From: Ochromonas danica
Taxonomy: Eukaryota > Sar > Chrysophyceae > Chromulinales > Chromulinaceae
Assembly (NCBI GenBank): GCA_015146655.1
Contig: VKHL01000222.1
Span: 1-34,651 of the forward strand
Direction: 5' to 3'
DNA length: 34,651 bases
Positions 1-8,539 of the stretch are shown in pieces (the first letter of the stretch is position 1; each line of letters begins with the position of its first letter). The position numbers and the translations under genes are program-made. The notes beneath the pieces were generated by a model. That model did not search any database and was not told the origin of the DNA. It saw only the letters and a list, made by a program, of their open reading frames with translations.

Positions 1-79
1 CCTAACCCTAACCCTAACCCTAACCCTAACCCTAACCCTAACCCTAACCCTAACCCTAACCCTAACCCTAACCCTAACC
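1..79. repeat. Telomere, (CCCTAA)n
   Basis: About 13 uninterrupted copies of CCCTAA begin at base 1. This is the C-rich strand of a TTAGGG telomere read from the left chromosome end, so the window starts at a true terminus and not at an arbitrary cut. The array ends at CCCTAACCTATC without degenerate units. TTAGGG repeats occur in animals, fungi and many protists, including several stramenopile and haptophyte algae, so the motif alone does not identify the organism. Confidence 0.98.
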
Positions 80-169
80 TATCATCGCCCACAATCAAAC
101 AAACTAACCCACAGTATACACATAGTCTAGACTAGCCCACAAACCTGTTTGAGGTTGAACGATGATAAT

Positions 170-210
170 GATGAAAATGACTAAATGACTAAATGATGAC
201 TAAATGACTA
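170..210. repeat. TGACTAAA short tandem repeat
   Basis: The 8-mer TGACTAAA recurs in imperfect tandem with a TGATGA spacer in this subtelomeric stretch. It abuts the left border of the dispersed 90-bp repeat. Confidence 0.6.
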
Positions 211-296
211 CCTTTGATGGCTCAATATCGTGTAATATTTACATTGTTTATACAACTTTGATTGCCAATAAATAACGATGATTTACCACAAACTAG
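206..296 (+). repeat. Dispersed repeat, copy A (91 bp)
   Basis: This segment is the near-exact reverse complement of 22134-22223. Over about 90 bp I count one substitution (GATTGCC versus GATCGCC) and one inserted T. Neither copy shows an ORF, terminal inverted repeats or an obvious target duplication. It begins GACTACCTTTGATGG and ends ACCACAAACTAG. Identity stops sharply at both ends. It may be a small mobile or subtelomeric repeat, or a conserved RNA or regulatory element. Confidence 0.9.
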
Positions 297-498
297 AATA
301 GGGATAGCTTAAATAAAGCACATTGTGCACCAGAGAAATTGTTCTTCCCTTTATTCGACTCAACAGTTGTATACAGTTGCTCATTCATTAGACAAGGCAA
401 CTACAGCTTGGTGATTGGTGATAACTTGATGCCAGAACAGTCGGCATCGAACTATTTCATTGGGTCTGCATGGGTGAAGTAGGTTGAGACTAAAGGGT

Positions 499-3400
499 TC
501 AGCGTCTTGAAATAGGCATTAAAGATACTTTCTTGACCTTCTTCTTCTTCTTGACTGTCTTGCGTACCTTCGTTTTCCCTTTCGCGATTATCGCCACTTC
601 TTCACCATCATCTTCTTCTTCTTCTTCTTCCTGCGCTTCCTCTTGCACGTGCGATAATTCTCTCGCAGCAGCTAATATAGTGGAGGGAGGTATTCGGTGG
701 GACACTGCGATGTCATCTCGAACCAAAGCGGAAGCATCGAGGTCTTGTGATTCGCGAGTATCCGTAGGCAACGGCAGTGGAAACGGTGAGCTTGAAGATC
801 GCATGGTGGCCCCTCCCACACTTCCCCCTGCATGACCCGCGCGCAAGAGGCGACGAATGCCGATCACTGGAGATGACCCACCGCCAAGGGCAGGTTGCAT
901 GACAGCAGTGCCACTATTCTTATCTTTAGGCATGCCAAGACTGCCACCAGAAAAGGAAGTGGACGAGGTAGACCGTTTCTTGGCCTGGCTGAAGTAAGCG
1001 AACATCAACTCCTCCTCTGCGGCGCTGTCCAAAGTGGAAATGTATTGATCGGTTGGAGTGGGCTTCATAGGTTGCAGCGAGCGAAGGGGAGACAGGCCTT
1101 GCCCTCCTCCATTGTCTTCCGCTTTCCGTTGCTTACTCATCGAAGGGATGCCCACGTCACTAACACGGTTGAATGGCTTGTTACGCGTCGAGTGAGTCGA
1201 TAAGTCAGGAGAGGTATCGGGAATGCCGTAGGGAATGCCAGCGTAGACATCGTCTCTCTGTTGCAACAATTGTGGCTTGTTTTGCTGTTGTTGTTGCTGC
1301 CGTTGCTGTAACTGCAGATCTGTTAAGCGCCGCTGATAATCGTTCACATCAGTCCGCGTGAGCAGCGTCGTATCCATACATGAAGAAGGAGCCAAAGTGG
1401 CTACAGCACTTCCCTGTGAAGAGCGCATGGCGCAAAGGAGACAATTCTGTAGCCGATGCTGCGCACATCGTCCTTCCTCTTGCTGCTGCACTGCTGGCAA
1501 GGGTCCCAAAGGCAGCGCTGCTTGCAGAGCGGAGCTGACTAGCGACTGGCCTGCGGCTCTATTGCCCATCTGGCCTTCCATTGAAGCTTTTCGGGGCAAA
1601 AAATGCTGGGTGGATGTGCCGACAGAAGTTGCGAGAGACGAGAAAGTGTTCGTGGACATGTAGCTCCCATAACTTGCGCTTAGGCGCATGTTCTCCTCTT
1701 GTGCCTGCTTTCGCTGCTCCTCACCTGTCGGGCGAGATTCAACAACAACTTTGTCAACAGGCTGTTGTGATGCACTAGAGACAGCTCCAAAGAATGGATC
1801 GAACAGTCCGCACAGCACACAATCATTCAAGCCATGACGCTTGCAATGGCCAGTTGCTCCTACCACGGTATTGCTCTGGTCAGCAGAACAGAAAGCTGGC
1901 AAGGTTTGTGGCAGTGCAGATGAAGCAGCAGGAGTAGATCGATCGGCTCCAACAGGCTCCGACGGCTGAAAAGCGATCCCTTCAGCTGTACCCATAGTAA
2001 TAGATGATGAAGATGAAGCATGATGAGGGGGAGTATCTGTCAAAGGGAAGGCTTGTTCTCTTTGCCTTCCCATTTCTCCGCCACTACTGACGCCGCCAGA
2101 GTGAGCTGGGAATACAGTCAGACTCACTCTTCTATTGATATCTCTTTGCTCCATCAACACTGTCATGGATCTGTCCAGCAATTGTTCACTGGCAGAGGAT
2201 TCAGGCGCCGCAACACCAACAATCGATTTACTCACAATGTTGCTCTCAACGGATCTTTCGCTTTCTTTAGCGACTCCATCAAAGTCGCCTTTCGCAGTTT
2301 CGCTCTCTGAAAGTGTTTCAGCGGCAGAGGATGGAGGCAAATCGTAATATTTGGCAAGCGACTGCAAACGACTCGCCAACAAACGGTTCTCCGCCAACAA
2401 CGAAGCCACTTCTTCTCGCAAAAGCTTGACCTCTCTGTCCTTCTCAGAGCAAAGTAAGCAGGAGGAGGGGGATGAGGAGGAGGAAGCTAGCAGAGCCTTC
2501 AGCTGAGCAATCTCTTCTTGTAATGACGCGACAAGAGTTGGCTGAGACTTCCTCTTCATCAATCCTCCAGAGTTTGAATTGAGAGGTGTGGGGAGGAGAC
2601 GCAAAGGGACAGAGGAAGCCTGAGAGGCGAACATAAGCGAGCGGTACGTTTCTTCTTCTGCCTTCGCTTCCTCTGCCTGGATGGTGACGATGAAAACCGT
2701 CTTTCCTTCGTAGAACACGCGCTGAAGAAGGCGAGTCAACACCGAGGCTCTAAAGGGGATGTGCTGGCGGTTAATAGACAAGGGGGTTGAGGTTGGATTA
2801 GCCAATGGAGTTGAGGCGCCTGGAGAGCCACAGGAAGCATTCGACATTGTTTCCCAGGCTTCCGAGTTAGACCCCCGACTAGCACTGCTAGCCCCATTGC
2901 CAGCAGAGTTGTTGTTCTTCTGAGTGAGACAGGCAATGACGTGGCCAAGATTGTGCAGAGAGGTGTTGATGAACGCCATTTCCTGCGTCTCTTTGTTGGC
3001 CTGAGCCTCGCCGGGCGCGTACAGATTCTCTCGCCACCGCTCACTGCCGGCCAGATCGACGAGGTAAAGAGAAGACTTGCGGAGACGCCAGCGTGCCTTT
3101 CTCTCCTCTTGTTCCTCCTCCAGCTCCCCATTCTGTGCCTTTGCCTCCTCCGGCACTGTGAGATGGATCATCACGATTGTGTGGCTGCGCGAAGACAAAT
3201 CATTCCATTGAGTGCGACGAGCCATTCTGCGCTGGAAAGCCTTCTGCAGTAAATGCAAAGCAGCGGAGGCTGAAGGCGAAGCGTACGACGACAACCCCGA
3301 GACTTGCACTGCGCGCTGCAGTTGCCCCGAAGGCAGTCGATAACTGGCCTGGGGGTCTTCCCTGAGGTTCAGGGGCTTCCCTCCCGGCAACATGAGGTCA

Positions 3401-4078
3401 AACACCTTCTCCTGATAGATCTCCACAAACTGCATGGAGACACTGTACTCTTCTTCCGCCTGTCCCTCCATGCGCTCCGCCAGGACCTTGTAGAGCTCTT
3501 GCACGGCGCGCGGAATGACTCCACACTGGCTGGGCAAGGCGTCCGCTGCGCCTGCAGAAGACTGCTGCTGATCTTCGCTATCCGACCCTTCTTCAGACGG
3601 CAGCAGTGGTGTAGGAGGTGTGGTGGTTGTTGTGGTTGTTGTCTGCATCTTCTTGGCCCATTTCATCCAATCCTCTCCATACATCGTGTAGGTCTTGCCT
3701 GAGACAAACAAGTCAACCGAAATCACCGAGAAAGTCAATGACGTTGGAACAAGAAGGGCAGTGAGTGGAGGGCAGGTGCAAACCTGTGTTGGTGGGGCCG
3801 TAAGCCAAAATGCATCCGCTGACGCCGTCCACGAGATAGCGCACCACGTCCAGCGCGGAGTAGACCTCTTCCTGCGATGACGAGGCGTCGAACACCCGAT
3901 GGAACTGGAAGACGACTCGCTGCTGGTTCTTCTTGCGCCGGATGGTGACTTTCCTCAGGTCTGCCTCCACCACCACCCTGCGCTCCTCTGAATCCTCGGC
4001 AGACCTGCTCTCTCCCTCCAGCGCCATCCCTTGGCTGAGAGGGCGAGACCGAATGATTACTTCAATGCTCTGGGACAT
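499..4078 (-). CDS. Kinesin-like motor protein with zinc-knuckle-like C-terminal motifs
   Basis: Two exons, 4078-3784 and 3698-499, with an 85-bp GT-AG intron, encode about 1164 residues. The intron falls inside the P-loop. Splicing restores G94-P-T-N-T-G-K-T101 followed by YTMYG, which is the kinesin ATP site. Switch I SSRSH (about 267-271), switch II VDLAGSER (about 312-319) and HIPFRASVLTRLL (about 411) follow, so the motor fills about residues 1-450, with low-complexity insertions before the last motif. The tail is long and Ser/Gln-rich. It carries a short predicted coiled coil, a poly-Gln tract, two C-x2-H-x-L-x2-C-x-L-C motifs, and an acidic then Lys-rich C-terminus. Kinesins convert ATP hydrolysis into movement on microtubules. 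I cannot assign the subfamily; a ciliary role is only a guess. The ATG at 4078 directly precedes the first motor strand (IEVIIRSRP). It is the gene nearest the telomere. Confidence 0.92.
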
Positions 4079-4256
4079 AAGAAATAAAGCATTCCTGAAA
4101 TCGAGCGGAGAACGAGAAGGAAATCAAAATCCTGCAGCTGACTTACACCTAGTGGCCAAATCCAAAATCTGGAAATCTGGAATAATATCTTCTTAAGTTA
4201 AACCAACCACCCCACTGTTTGAAATTCAAGTAGTCTAGATCCGGTCTGGACTGTCT
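4079..4256. promoter_or_regulatory. Divergent intergenic promoter (kinesin / RING protein)
   Basis: This 178-bp gap separates two divergently oriented start codons and must hold both 5' regions. I recognise no specific TATA box or operator. The call rests on gene arrangement only. Confidence 0.5.
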
Positions 4257-4904
4257 ATGGAGTGTCCCATCTGTTTCACGGCATATGATGATAACGAGCG
4301 GAAACCAGTGCAGACCTTCTGCAGATGTCATCAGCATCTTTGTCTGCTGTGTCTGAGGCAACTGGTGAAGCACTTCACTTACTGCCCTTGGGACCGCACG
4401 CGCTGGTCAGGCAGGCAGTTGCTGCAGAAGTTTCTGGACGCCACTCCACCGAACTTTCTACAGCTTTTGAACGAGAGGACAGAGGAGAGAGGACAGAAGA
4501 GAGTGGAGCAGGAGCAGGAGCAGGAGGAGGTCGACGTGGACGAGCAGCGCCGTCTGCTGGAGATCTTCGCGTTGGTGAGAAGGGATCGAGACTTCGCCCT
4601 CAACCTGCAGCAACGCGAGTCTGCGCGACAAGAGGAGGGGACAGAGCGAAGGAAAGCGAGCGATTCCAACAAAAGGAAGCGAGACTTGCTGTCCTTCTAC
4701 TCTCCCTCGCCATCGCTGTCTCCATCGCCTGCTGCCCAGCCATCATCCTCTGCAGGGAGAGAAGAGGGAGGGCTGGAAATAGCCGATGAATCGCCGTGGA
4801 ACTGCAGGCGCTGCAGCTTCCTCAACCACGGCCTGCTGCAGTGCTGCGAGCTGTGCGATGCTTTGCGCCAGAGGAGAGAAGAATCGCAACGGGCGGTCAA
4901 GTGA
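4257..4904 (+). CDS. Small RING finger plus RanBP2-type zinc finger protein (probable E3 ubiquitin ligase)
   Basis: A single-exon gene of 215 residues. An N-terminal RING-like domain (about residues 3-45) starts CPIC, continues through C-x-C-H-x-H-x2-C-x2-C and ends in CPWD. An Asp therefore sits where the eighth zinc ligand is usually Cys, as in RBX1-type RINGs (CPLD). The middle is charged, Gln/Glu-rich and probably helical. A RanBP2-type zinc finger lies near the C-terminus (about 180-206: W-x-C-x2-C, then Asn, then C-x2-C). RING domains recruit E2-ubiquitin, and RanBP2 fingers often bind ubiquitin or RNA, so an E3 role is likely but inferred. The ATG at 4257 begins MECPIC, which places the RING at the very N-terminus. 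Confidence 0.75.
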   Translation: MECPICFTAYDDNERKPVQTFCRCHQHLCLLCLRQLVKHFTYCPWDRTRWSGRQLLQKFLDATPPNFLQLLNERTEERGQKRVEQEQEQEEVDVDEQRRLLEIFALVRRDRDFALNLQQRESARQEEGTERRKASDSNKRKRDLLSFYSPSPSLSPSPAAQPSSSAGREEGGLEIADESPWNCRRCSFLNHGLLQCCELCDALRQRREESQRAVK

Positions 4905-5024
4905 CCAAACCAAACCATTTGCCTTGCCACTTGAGCTGCTCAAGTCGTGTTGACTTGTAGAGCTGTATCAGCACTGACAGACTTCGCTTGACAAGGAGGA
5001 CCAATCATTCTTATGGTTTAAAGG

Positions 5025-6526
5025 CTACTCAGCCTTGCGATCTTTCTCTTCCAGAGCTCGCAATCGCTCTACAAGAGGAGGGTGGGAGTAGTGATACCAG
5101 GAGTACCAGTCGTCGGGCACGAGGTTGTCCAGATTCTCCACCGAGATCTTCACCAAGCCAGAGGCCAAGGGAGCTCCCAGCCCTAAGGAATGCGCGTAGG
5201 CATCAGCTCCGAACTCGTTAGTTCTTGAATTGAGAGTCATGATCAGAGAGAGCAACTTGTCGATTGGCCCCCAGAAAACCTGCGCAAAGACCAAGAGGCC
5301 GATGCAGACCGGAACACCCTCTTGAGAGGGTGCGAAGCCAAAGGCCTGAAAGATCGCGAGGTGGTGCTGCGAGGAAGCGAAGGCCGCGAAGAAAGCGAAT
5401 GTGTAGACCTGCGAGACGACGAAGTTCGTCACTGTGTGCCACAGCCGCCAGTGGCCAATCTCGTGGCCTAGAATGGCCAGCAGCTCCTGCAGGTCAACTT
5501 GCCGCAATAAGGTGTCATACAGTACTATGCGCTTGTTCTAAAAAGAGGGATAAGACTTGATAGAGGAGGAGGTCATCACATACAGAACTTGCCTTGAAGA
5601 AGCCGTAGAAGTACGCGTTAGAATGCGCCGACCGTCGAGAGCCATCCACCTGGAAAACTTGTCCAAGAGGGAAGTCCACACGCTTTGCCAATTCCTTCAA
5701 GATCGACCAGACACAACGAGTCAGAGGAAACATCATAACGACAGAAAGGTCATGCAGGGAAGGACATCTTCACCTCTATGGCTGTTCTCGTAGGCCCAGC
5801 CTCCAGCTCAGTGTAGCGATTGAAAAGAGGGGCGATCCAGGTAGGGTAGACAGTAAGCATGAGAAGGGAAAAGGCGCACAGAAAGATCCAGACGAAGAAG
5901 TAGAACGCATCGCCAGCAGCGCGCACGATGTAGACGACAGCACTCAGCACGGGCAGAGCGAACACGAAGGTCAAAGCGAGAGTGAGGAGCTTGTCCTGCA
6001 GGAAGAGAGCCAAGGTGGATTTGTTGAACCCGTGCCTCTGCTCTATCACGAAGGTGGAGTAAAGCGAGAACGGCAGCGACAGAGCGGTGCTAACGAGAGT
6101 GAAGATCGCCACGAAGATCCACGTCGTGAGAATCTCACCAAAATAGGGAGACAGAGCGGAATATCCGCAGGCCGCAGCCAACTGCTTGGCCAGCAGGTCA
6201 GACTGGTCCCACGCCCAGGGCTGGTAACCCAAGACAAGCATGGCAGTGCTCGAGAGGAAGTCGAAGACGGACTCCACTATCTTGAAGGAAAACACATCTT
6301 TACGGTAGGCAATGGACTTGTCGAAGGTCTCTTGCGTCACGCTCTGTGCCAGGCAAGCAGGCAAGTGTGCGCTTCGAGGGTCAAAGCGGCGCAGCTGGCG
6401 GCGATCCAGCCAATGCTCGAAGAAAAAGACGAGCAATGTGAAGGAAAGAGTCATCAACAAGTAGGGCGGATCATCACTGCTGGTGACACTTCCCGCTTGT
6501 CTATAAACAGGCAACTGATCAAGCAT
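5025..6526 (-). CDS. STE24: CAAX prenyl protease STE24 (M48 family)
   Basis: Three exons, 6526-5774, 5694-5593 and 5537-5025, join in frame to about 455 residues, the usual STE24 length. The gene encodes the ER/inner-nuclear-membrane zinc protease that trims C-terminal residues from prenylated CAAX proteins. Several hydrophobic membrane segments surround the catalytic HEIGH motif (about 310-314). The third zinc ligand, Glu in TNEFGAD, is near 393. The family signatures [11 protein letters not shown] and [21 protein letters not shown]-like text (split by intron 2) are intact. Intron 1 (79 bp) is GT-AG. Intron 2 (5592-5538, 55 bp) has a GC donor (GCAAGT). ATG 6526 is the first Met preceding the conserved region, but the frame stays open further upstream into the hAT element. 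The transposon starts only about 42 bp 5' of this ATG. Confidence 0.93.
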
Positions 6527-6560
6527 CCTCCCAACCTCAAAGATCTGCAAGGCAAGCAGA

Positions 6561-6568
6561 CAAATCAA
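6561..6568. repeat. hAT target-site duplication, left copy
   Basis: The 8-bp sequence CAAATCAA directly abuts the left terminal inverted repeat and is repeated exactly after the right end (7711-7718). Eight base pairs is the diagnostic duplication length of hAT transposases. Confidence 0.92.
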
Positions 6569-6584
6569 TAGGGGCAGGTATCGG
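6569..6584 (+). repeat. hAT terminal inverted repeat, left
   Basis: TAGGGGCAGGTATCGG. The reverse complement of 7695-7710 is TAGGGCCAGGTATCGG, with 15 of 16 bases identical. Confidence 0.9.
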
Positions 6585-6653
6585 TTGGTTTTTTGGGACC
6601 GATCGATACTTTGGCCGAAAAAGCCGATACCACCGATACGATACGATACTTGA
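6575..6653. repeat. Subterminal CGATAC cluster, left
   Basis: At least six CGATAC/GTATCG words or close variants are packed into about 80 bp, including CGATACGATACGATAC. The mirrored cluster is at 7612-7702. Subterminal repeats of this kind are where hAT transposases bind, so these are candidate transposase-binding sites. Confidence 0.7.
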
Positions 6654-7283
6654 CTTCTTAAGTTAACATATACAAAGTCAGATGTAATTATCAAAATTTC
6701 AAGCATAAATACGTATTTAATCAATCTCAACAATAGTTGAGTCATTTCTTCTTCTTCCTCCACTCGAGGTCTTTTTAAAGAACTAGAACGCAGGGGATAG
6801 CGAACATCGATCAAATTTCTTGCCAAGCTACTACCAAGAGTGCTCCTTTCGTCAGTAATTGTTCTTCCAGCCAAGGAAAATAATCTCTCCGATGAAGCAG
6901 AAGTTGCAGGAATGCACAACATTTTACGAGCAATCATACTCAGAAACGGGTATTTGTAAGCATTCTCTGCCCACCACAATAGTGGTTTCTGCTCATATAA
7001 ATCCGTACCAACCAGCTTAGGAATAGACAAGTAGCGATACACTTCATCTACAACTTCAGCGGCACCATAAGAGTCTGCCTCTTGCAGAGATACATGCATA
7101 TCGCGAAACAACGCCGAACGTTTTTTTGATTTAGTCACAACAGGAGGAGTAGGGTTAGGAGGAGGAGTAGGTGTGCTGGTAGTAGTAGCTGGGGGCACAG
7201 GCTGCTTGATGGCATCTACCATAGCCCTTAGCTTCTCAACAATGCTGCCCTTCACCTCATCCACCATCATGTGACCTCTCTTC

Positions 7284-7505
7284 TCATCCACCGGCCATCT
7301 CTTCTTTGACCTTCTTCTCTTCCTTCGCAGCTTTTTCTTTTAATATTAGCTCATAGTCAGCGAGGTGGTAACTTCTCATGTGCTTCGAGAGCCCTGATGT
7401 GTTTCCATCTGTTCGTGGGACCTTAAAGCTCACCTTCTTGCATTCTTCGTTTTTGCAATAGGCACATCCCTTACTAAAGGTGAAATACCGGCTCCAGAAT
7501 GACAT
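7284..7505 (-). CDS. BED-type zinc finger ORF of the hAT element
   Basis: This 73-residue ORF starts at ATG 7505 with MSFWSRYFTF. It has the BED-finger pattern: aromatic residues, then C-x2-C (CAYCKNEEC region), then GLSKHMRSYH supplying two His ligands. BED fingers are the N-terminal DNA-binding domains of many hAT transposases. The ORF stops at 7286-7284 where it overlaps the start of the hATC frame. A Lys/Glu-rich helix follows the finger. It could act as a stand-alone DNA-binding peptide or be the first exon of a BED-hATC protein. Confidence 0.7.
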   Translation of the reverse strand: MSFWSRYFTFSKGCAYCKNEECKKVSFKVPRTDGNTSGLSKHMRSYHLADYELILKEKAAKEEKKVKEEMAGG

Positions 7506-7611
7506 TATTTTGATTGGGTATCTTTATCTGGATATAAAATCAAGCTCTTCGCGACTAAACACTATATTAGTCATGGATATGACTACAGGTCTAATGAGTT
7601 GCAGGTATCTT

Positions 7612-7702
7612 TCCATATCGTATCGGTTTTGGGGGCTCCCGATCGATACCAATATATCGGTATCGTATCGGGTCAAAAACGATACGATACGATACCGATA
7701 CC
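7612..7702. repeat. Subterminal CGATAC cluster, right
   Basis: Counterpart of 6575-6653. Dense CGATAC/GTATCG words, including CGATCGATAC at about 7650 and CGATACGATACGATACCG near the terminal repeat. Confidence 0.7.
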
Positions 7703-7710
7703 TGGCCCTA
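7695..7710 (-). repeat. hAT terminal inverted repeat, right
   Basis: Read on the minus strand as TAGGGCCAGGTATCGG, pairing with 6569-6584 with one mismatch. Confidence 0.9.
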
Positions 7711-7718
7711 CAAATCAA
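7711..7718. repeat. hAT target-site duplication, right copy
   Basis: CAAATCAA, identical to 6561-6568, directly abuts the right terminal repeat. Confidence 0.92.
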
Positions 7719-7805
7719 TGACAAACACAGCCAGATCTCTAGATCTGTAGATTTGGCTCTGCGACTGCCAACAAAATCAAAACTAGTCTACAGTACAATA
7801 TTGCT

Positions 7806-8389
7806 ATGACGAATCCGATCGTGTTCTTCGACATTGCCATTGGAGGTCGCCCCTCTGGTCGAATAGAGATGGAGCTCTTTGCTGATGTGGTTCCCAAGAC
7901 TGCAGAAAACTTCCGGTTTGGCTCAAATCCTCAACTTCCACCACAACAATATCGAAGCGTTCACTCTTTGTGATGGCCTTTCTGTTCAGACGCCTTTGCA
8001 TTGGAGAGAGCAGTGGAGATGAAGTCTTTGGCTATCGCGGATGCTCCTTCCACCGCGTCATCCCTGGCTTCATGTTGCAGGGCGGAGACTTCACCAACCA
8101 TAACGGCACTGGCGGCAAGTCCATCTATGGGGGCAAGTTCCCCGACGAAAACTTTTCCAAGAGACACGTCGGTCCAGGTATCTTGTCAATGGCCAACTCC
8201 GGATCCAACACCAACGGGTCGCAGTTCTTCATCACTGTGGCCAAGACTGACTGGCTGGACGGCAAGCACGTCGTCTTCGGCAAAGTCATCGCCGGGCTCG
8301 AGGTTGTCAAGGAAATTGAGCGGTACGGCTCTCAGCGTGGAACTACTTCCAAGCCAGTGGTCATAGTTGACTGTGGCCAGATTGCCTAA
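7806..8389 (+). CDS. Cyclophilin-type peptidyl-prolyl cis-trans isomerase
   Basis: Two exons (7806-7915 and 7990-8389) with a 74-bp GT-AG intron encode about 169 residues, the length of a cytosolic cyclophilin A-type enzyme. The protein catalyses proline isomerisation. The catalytic and cyclosporin-binding residues are present: R59 and F64 and Q67 ([15 protein letters not shown]), [15 protein letters not shown]125 (TDWLDGKH) and H130. There is no signal or transit peptide, so cytosol or nucleus is expected. A 7-residue insertion (SSGDEVF) follows the usual TGE position, a known site of divergent-loop cyclophilins. Its start lies 87 bp from the hAT right duplication, so the insertion is in its promoter. 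Confidence 0.95.
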
Positions 8390-8539
8390 GTGAGTGATAA
8401 ACCACCAAAAGTGACGTCAGCGTGACCATGAAAATCTTTACTATCACTCAAATTATTCCTTGTCACCTTCCCTTAATATTTACTAGTGTAGCACCAAAGC
8501 TGCAGGACAGACCTGCTGAACTGTACAAAGAAAGAATCT

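Larger units (their letters stand above)
80..498. other. Subtelomeric gene-free stretch
   Basis: About 420 bp of AT-rich DNA lies between the telomere and the stop codon of the kinesin gene. It holds a short TGACTAAA-type tandem repeat (about 170-210) and one copy of a 90-bp dispersed repeat (206-296). I see no coding potential and no long subtelomeric satellite or telomere-associated gene family. The rest must include the kinesin 3' UTR and polyadenylation region. Confidence 0.7.
6569..7291 (-). pseudogene. hATC dimerisation domain fragment, open into STE24
   Basis: The minus-strand frame from 7291 (first ATG at 7270) carries a Pro/Thr-rich linker, then the hAT C-terminal dimerisation signature: FLSMIARKMLCIPATSASSE, ERLFSLAGR, and a closing SLARNLIDVRY. 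This domain mediates transposase dimerisation. The DDE catalytic core that should precede it is absent. The frame has no stop codon before the element's end. It reads through the terminal repeat and continues in frame into the STE24 coding region. The BED-finger ORF lies just upstream in a different frame, which indicates a frameshift or an unrecognised intron. I treat it as a transposase relic, possibly co-opted. Confidence 0.75.
6569..7710 (-). mobile_element. hAT DNA transposon remnant (1142 bp, internally deleted)
   Basis: The element is bounded by 16-bp terminal inverted repeats, TAGGG(G/C)CAGGTATCGG, with one mismatch, and by perfect 8-bp target duplications. It encodes on the minus strand a BED zinc finger and, in another frame, an hATC dimerisation domain. 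Full-length hAT transposases are usually 600 residues or more with an RNase-H-like DDE core. The DNA between the two domains is far too short for that core, so the element is non-autonomous. Clusters of CGATAC/GTATCG words fill both subterminal regions. Intact duplications and near-perfect terminal repeats suggest a fairly recent insertion. It sits between the divergent STE24 and cyclophilin genes. Confidence 0.93.

Noticed and set aside
533-3702. Many plus-strand open frames over the kinesin gene
   Set aside because: They are shadows of a well-supported minus-strand motor protein and show no family features.
7140-7170. GTAGGGTTAGGAGG inside the hAT element as an interstitial telomere
   Set aside because: It encodes the Pro/Thr-rich linker on the minus strand and contains only one telomere-like hexamer.
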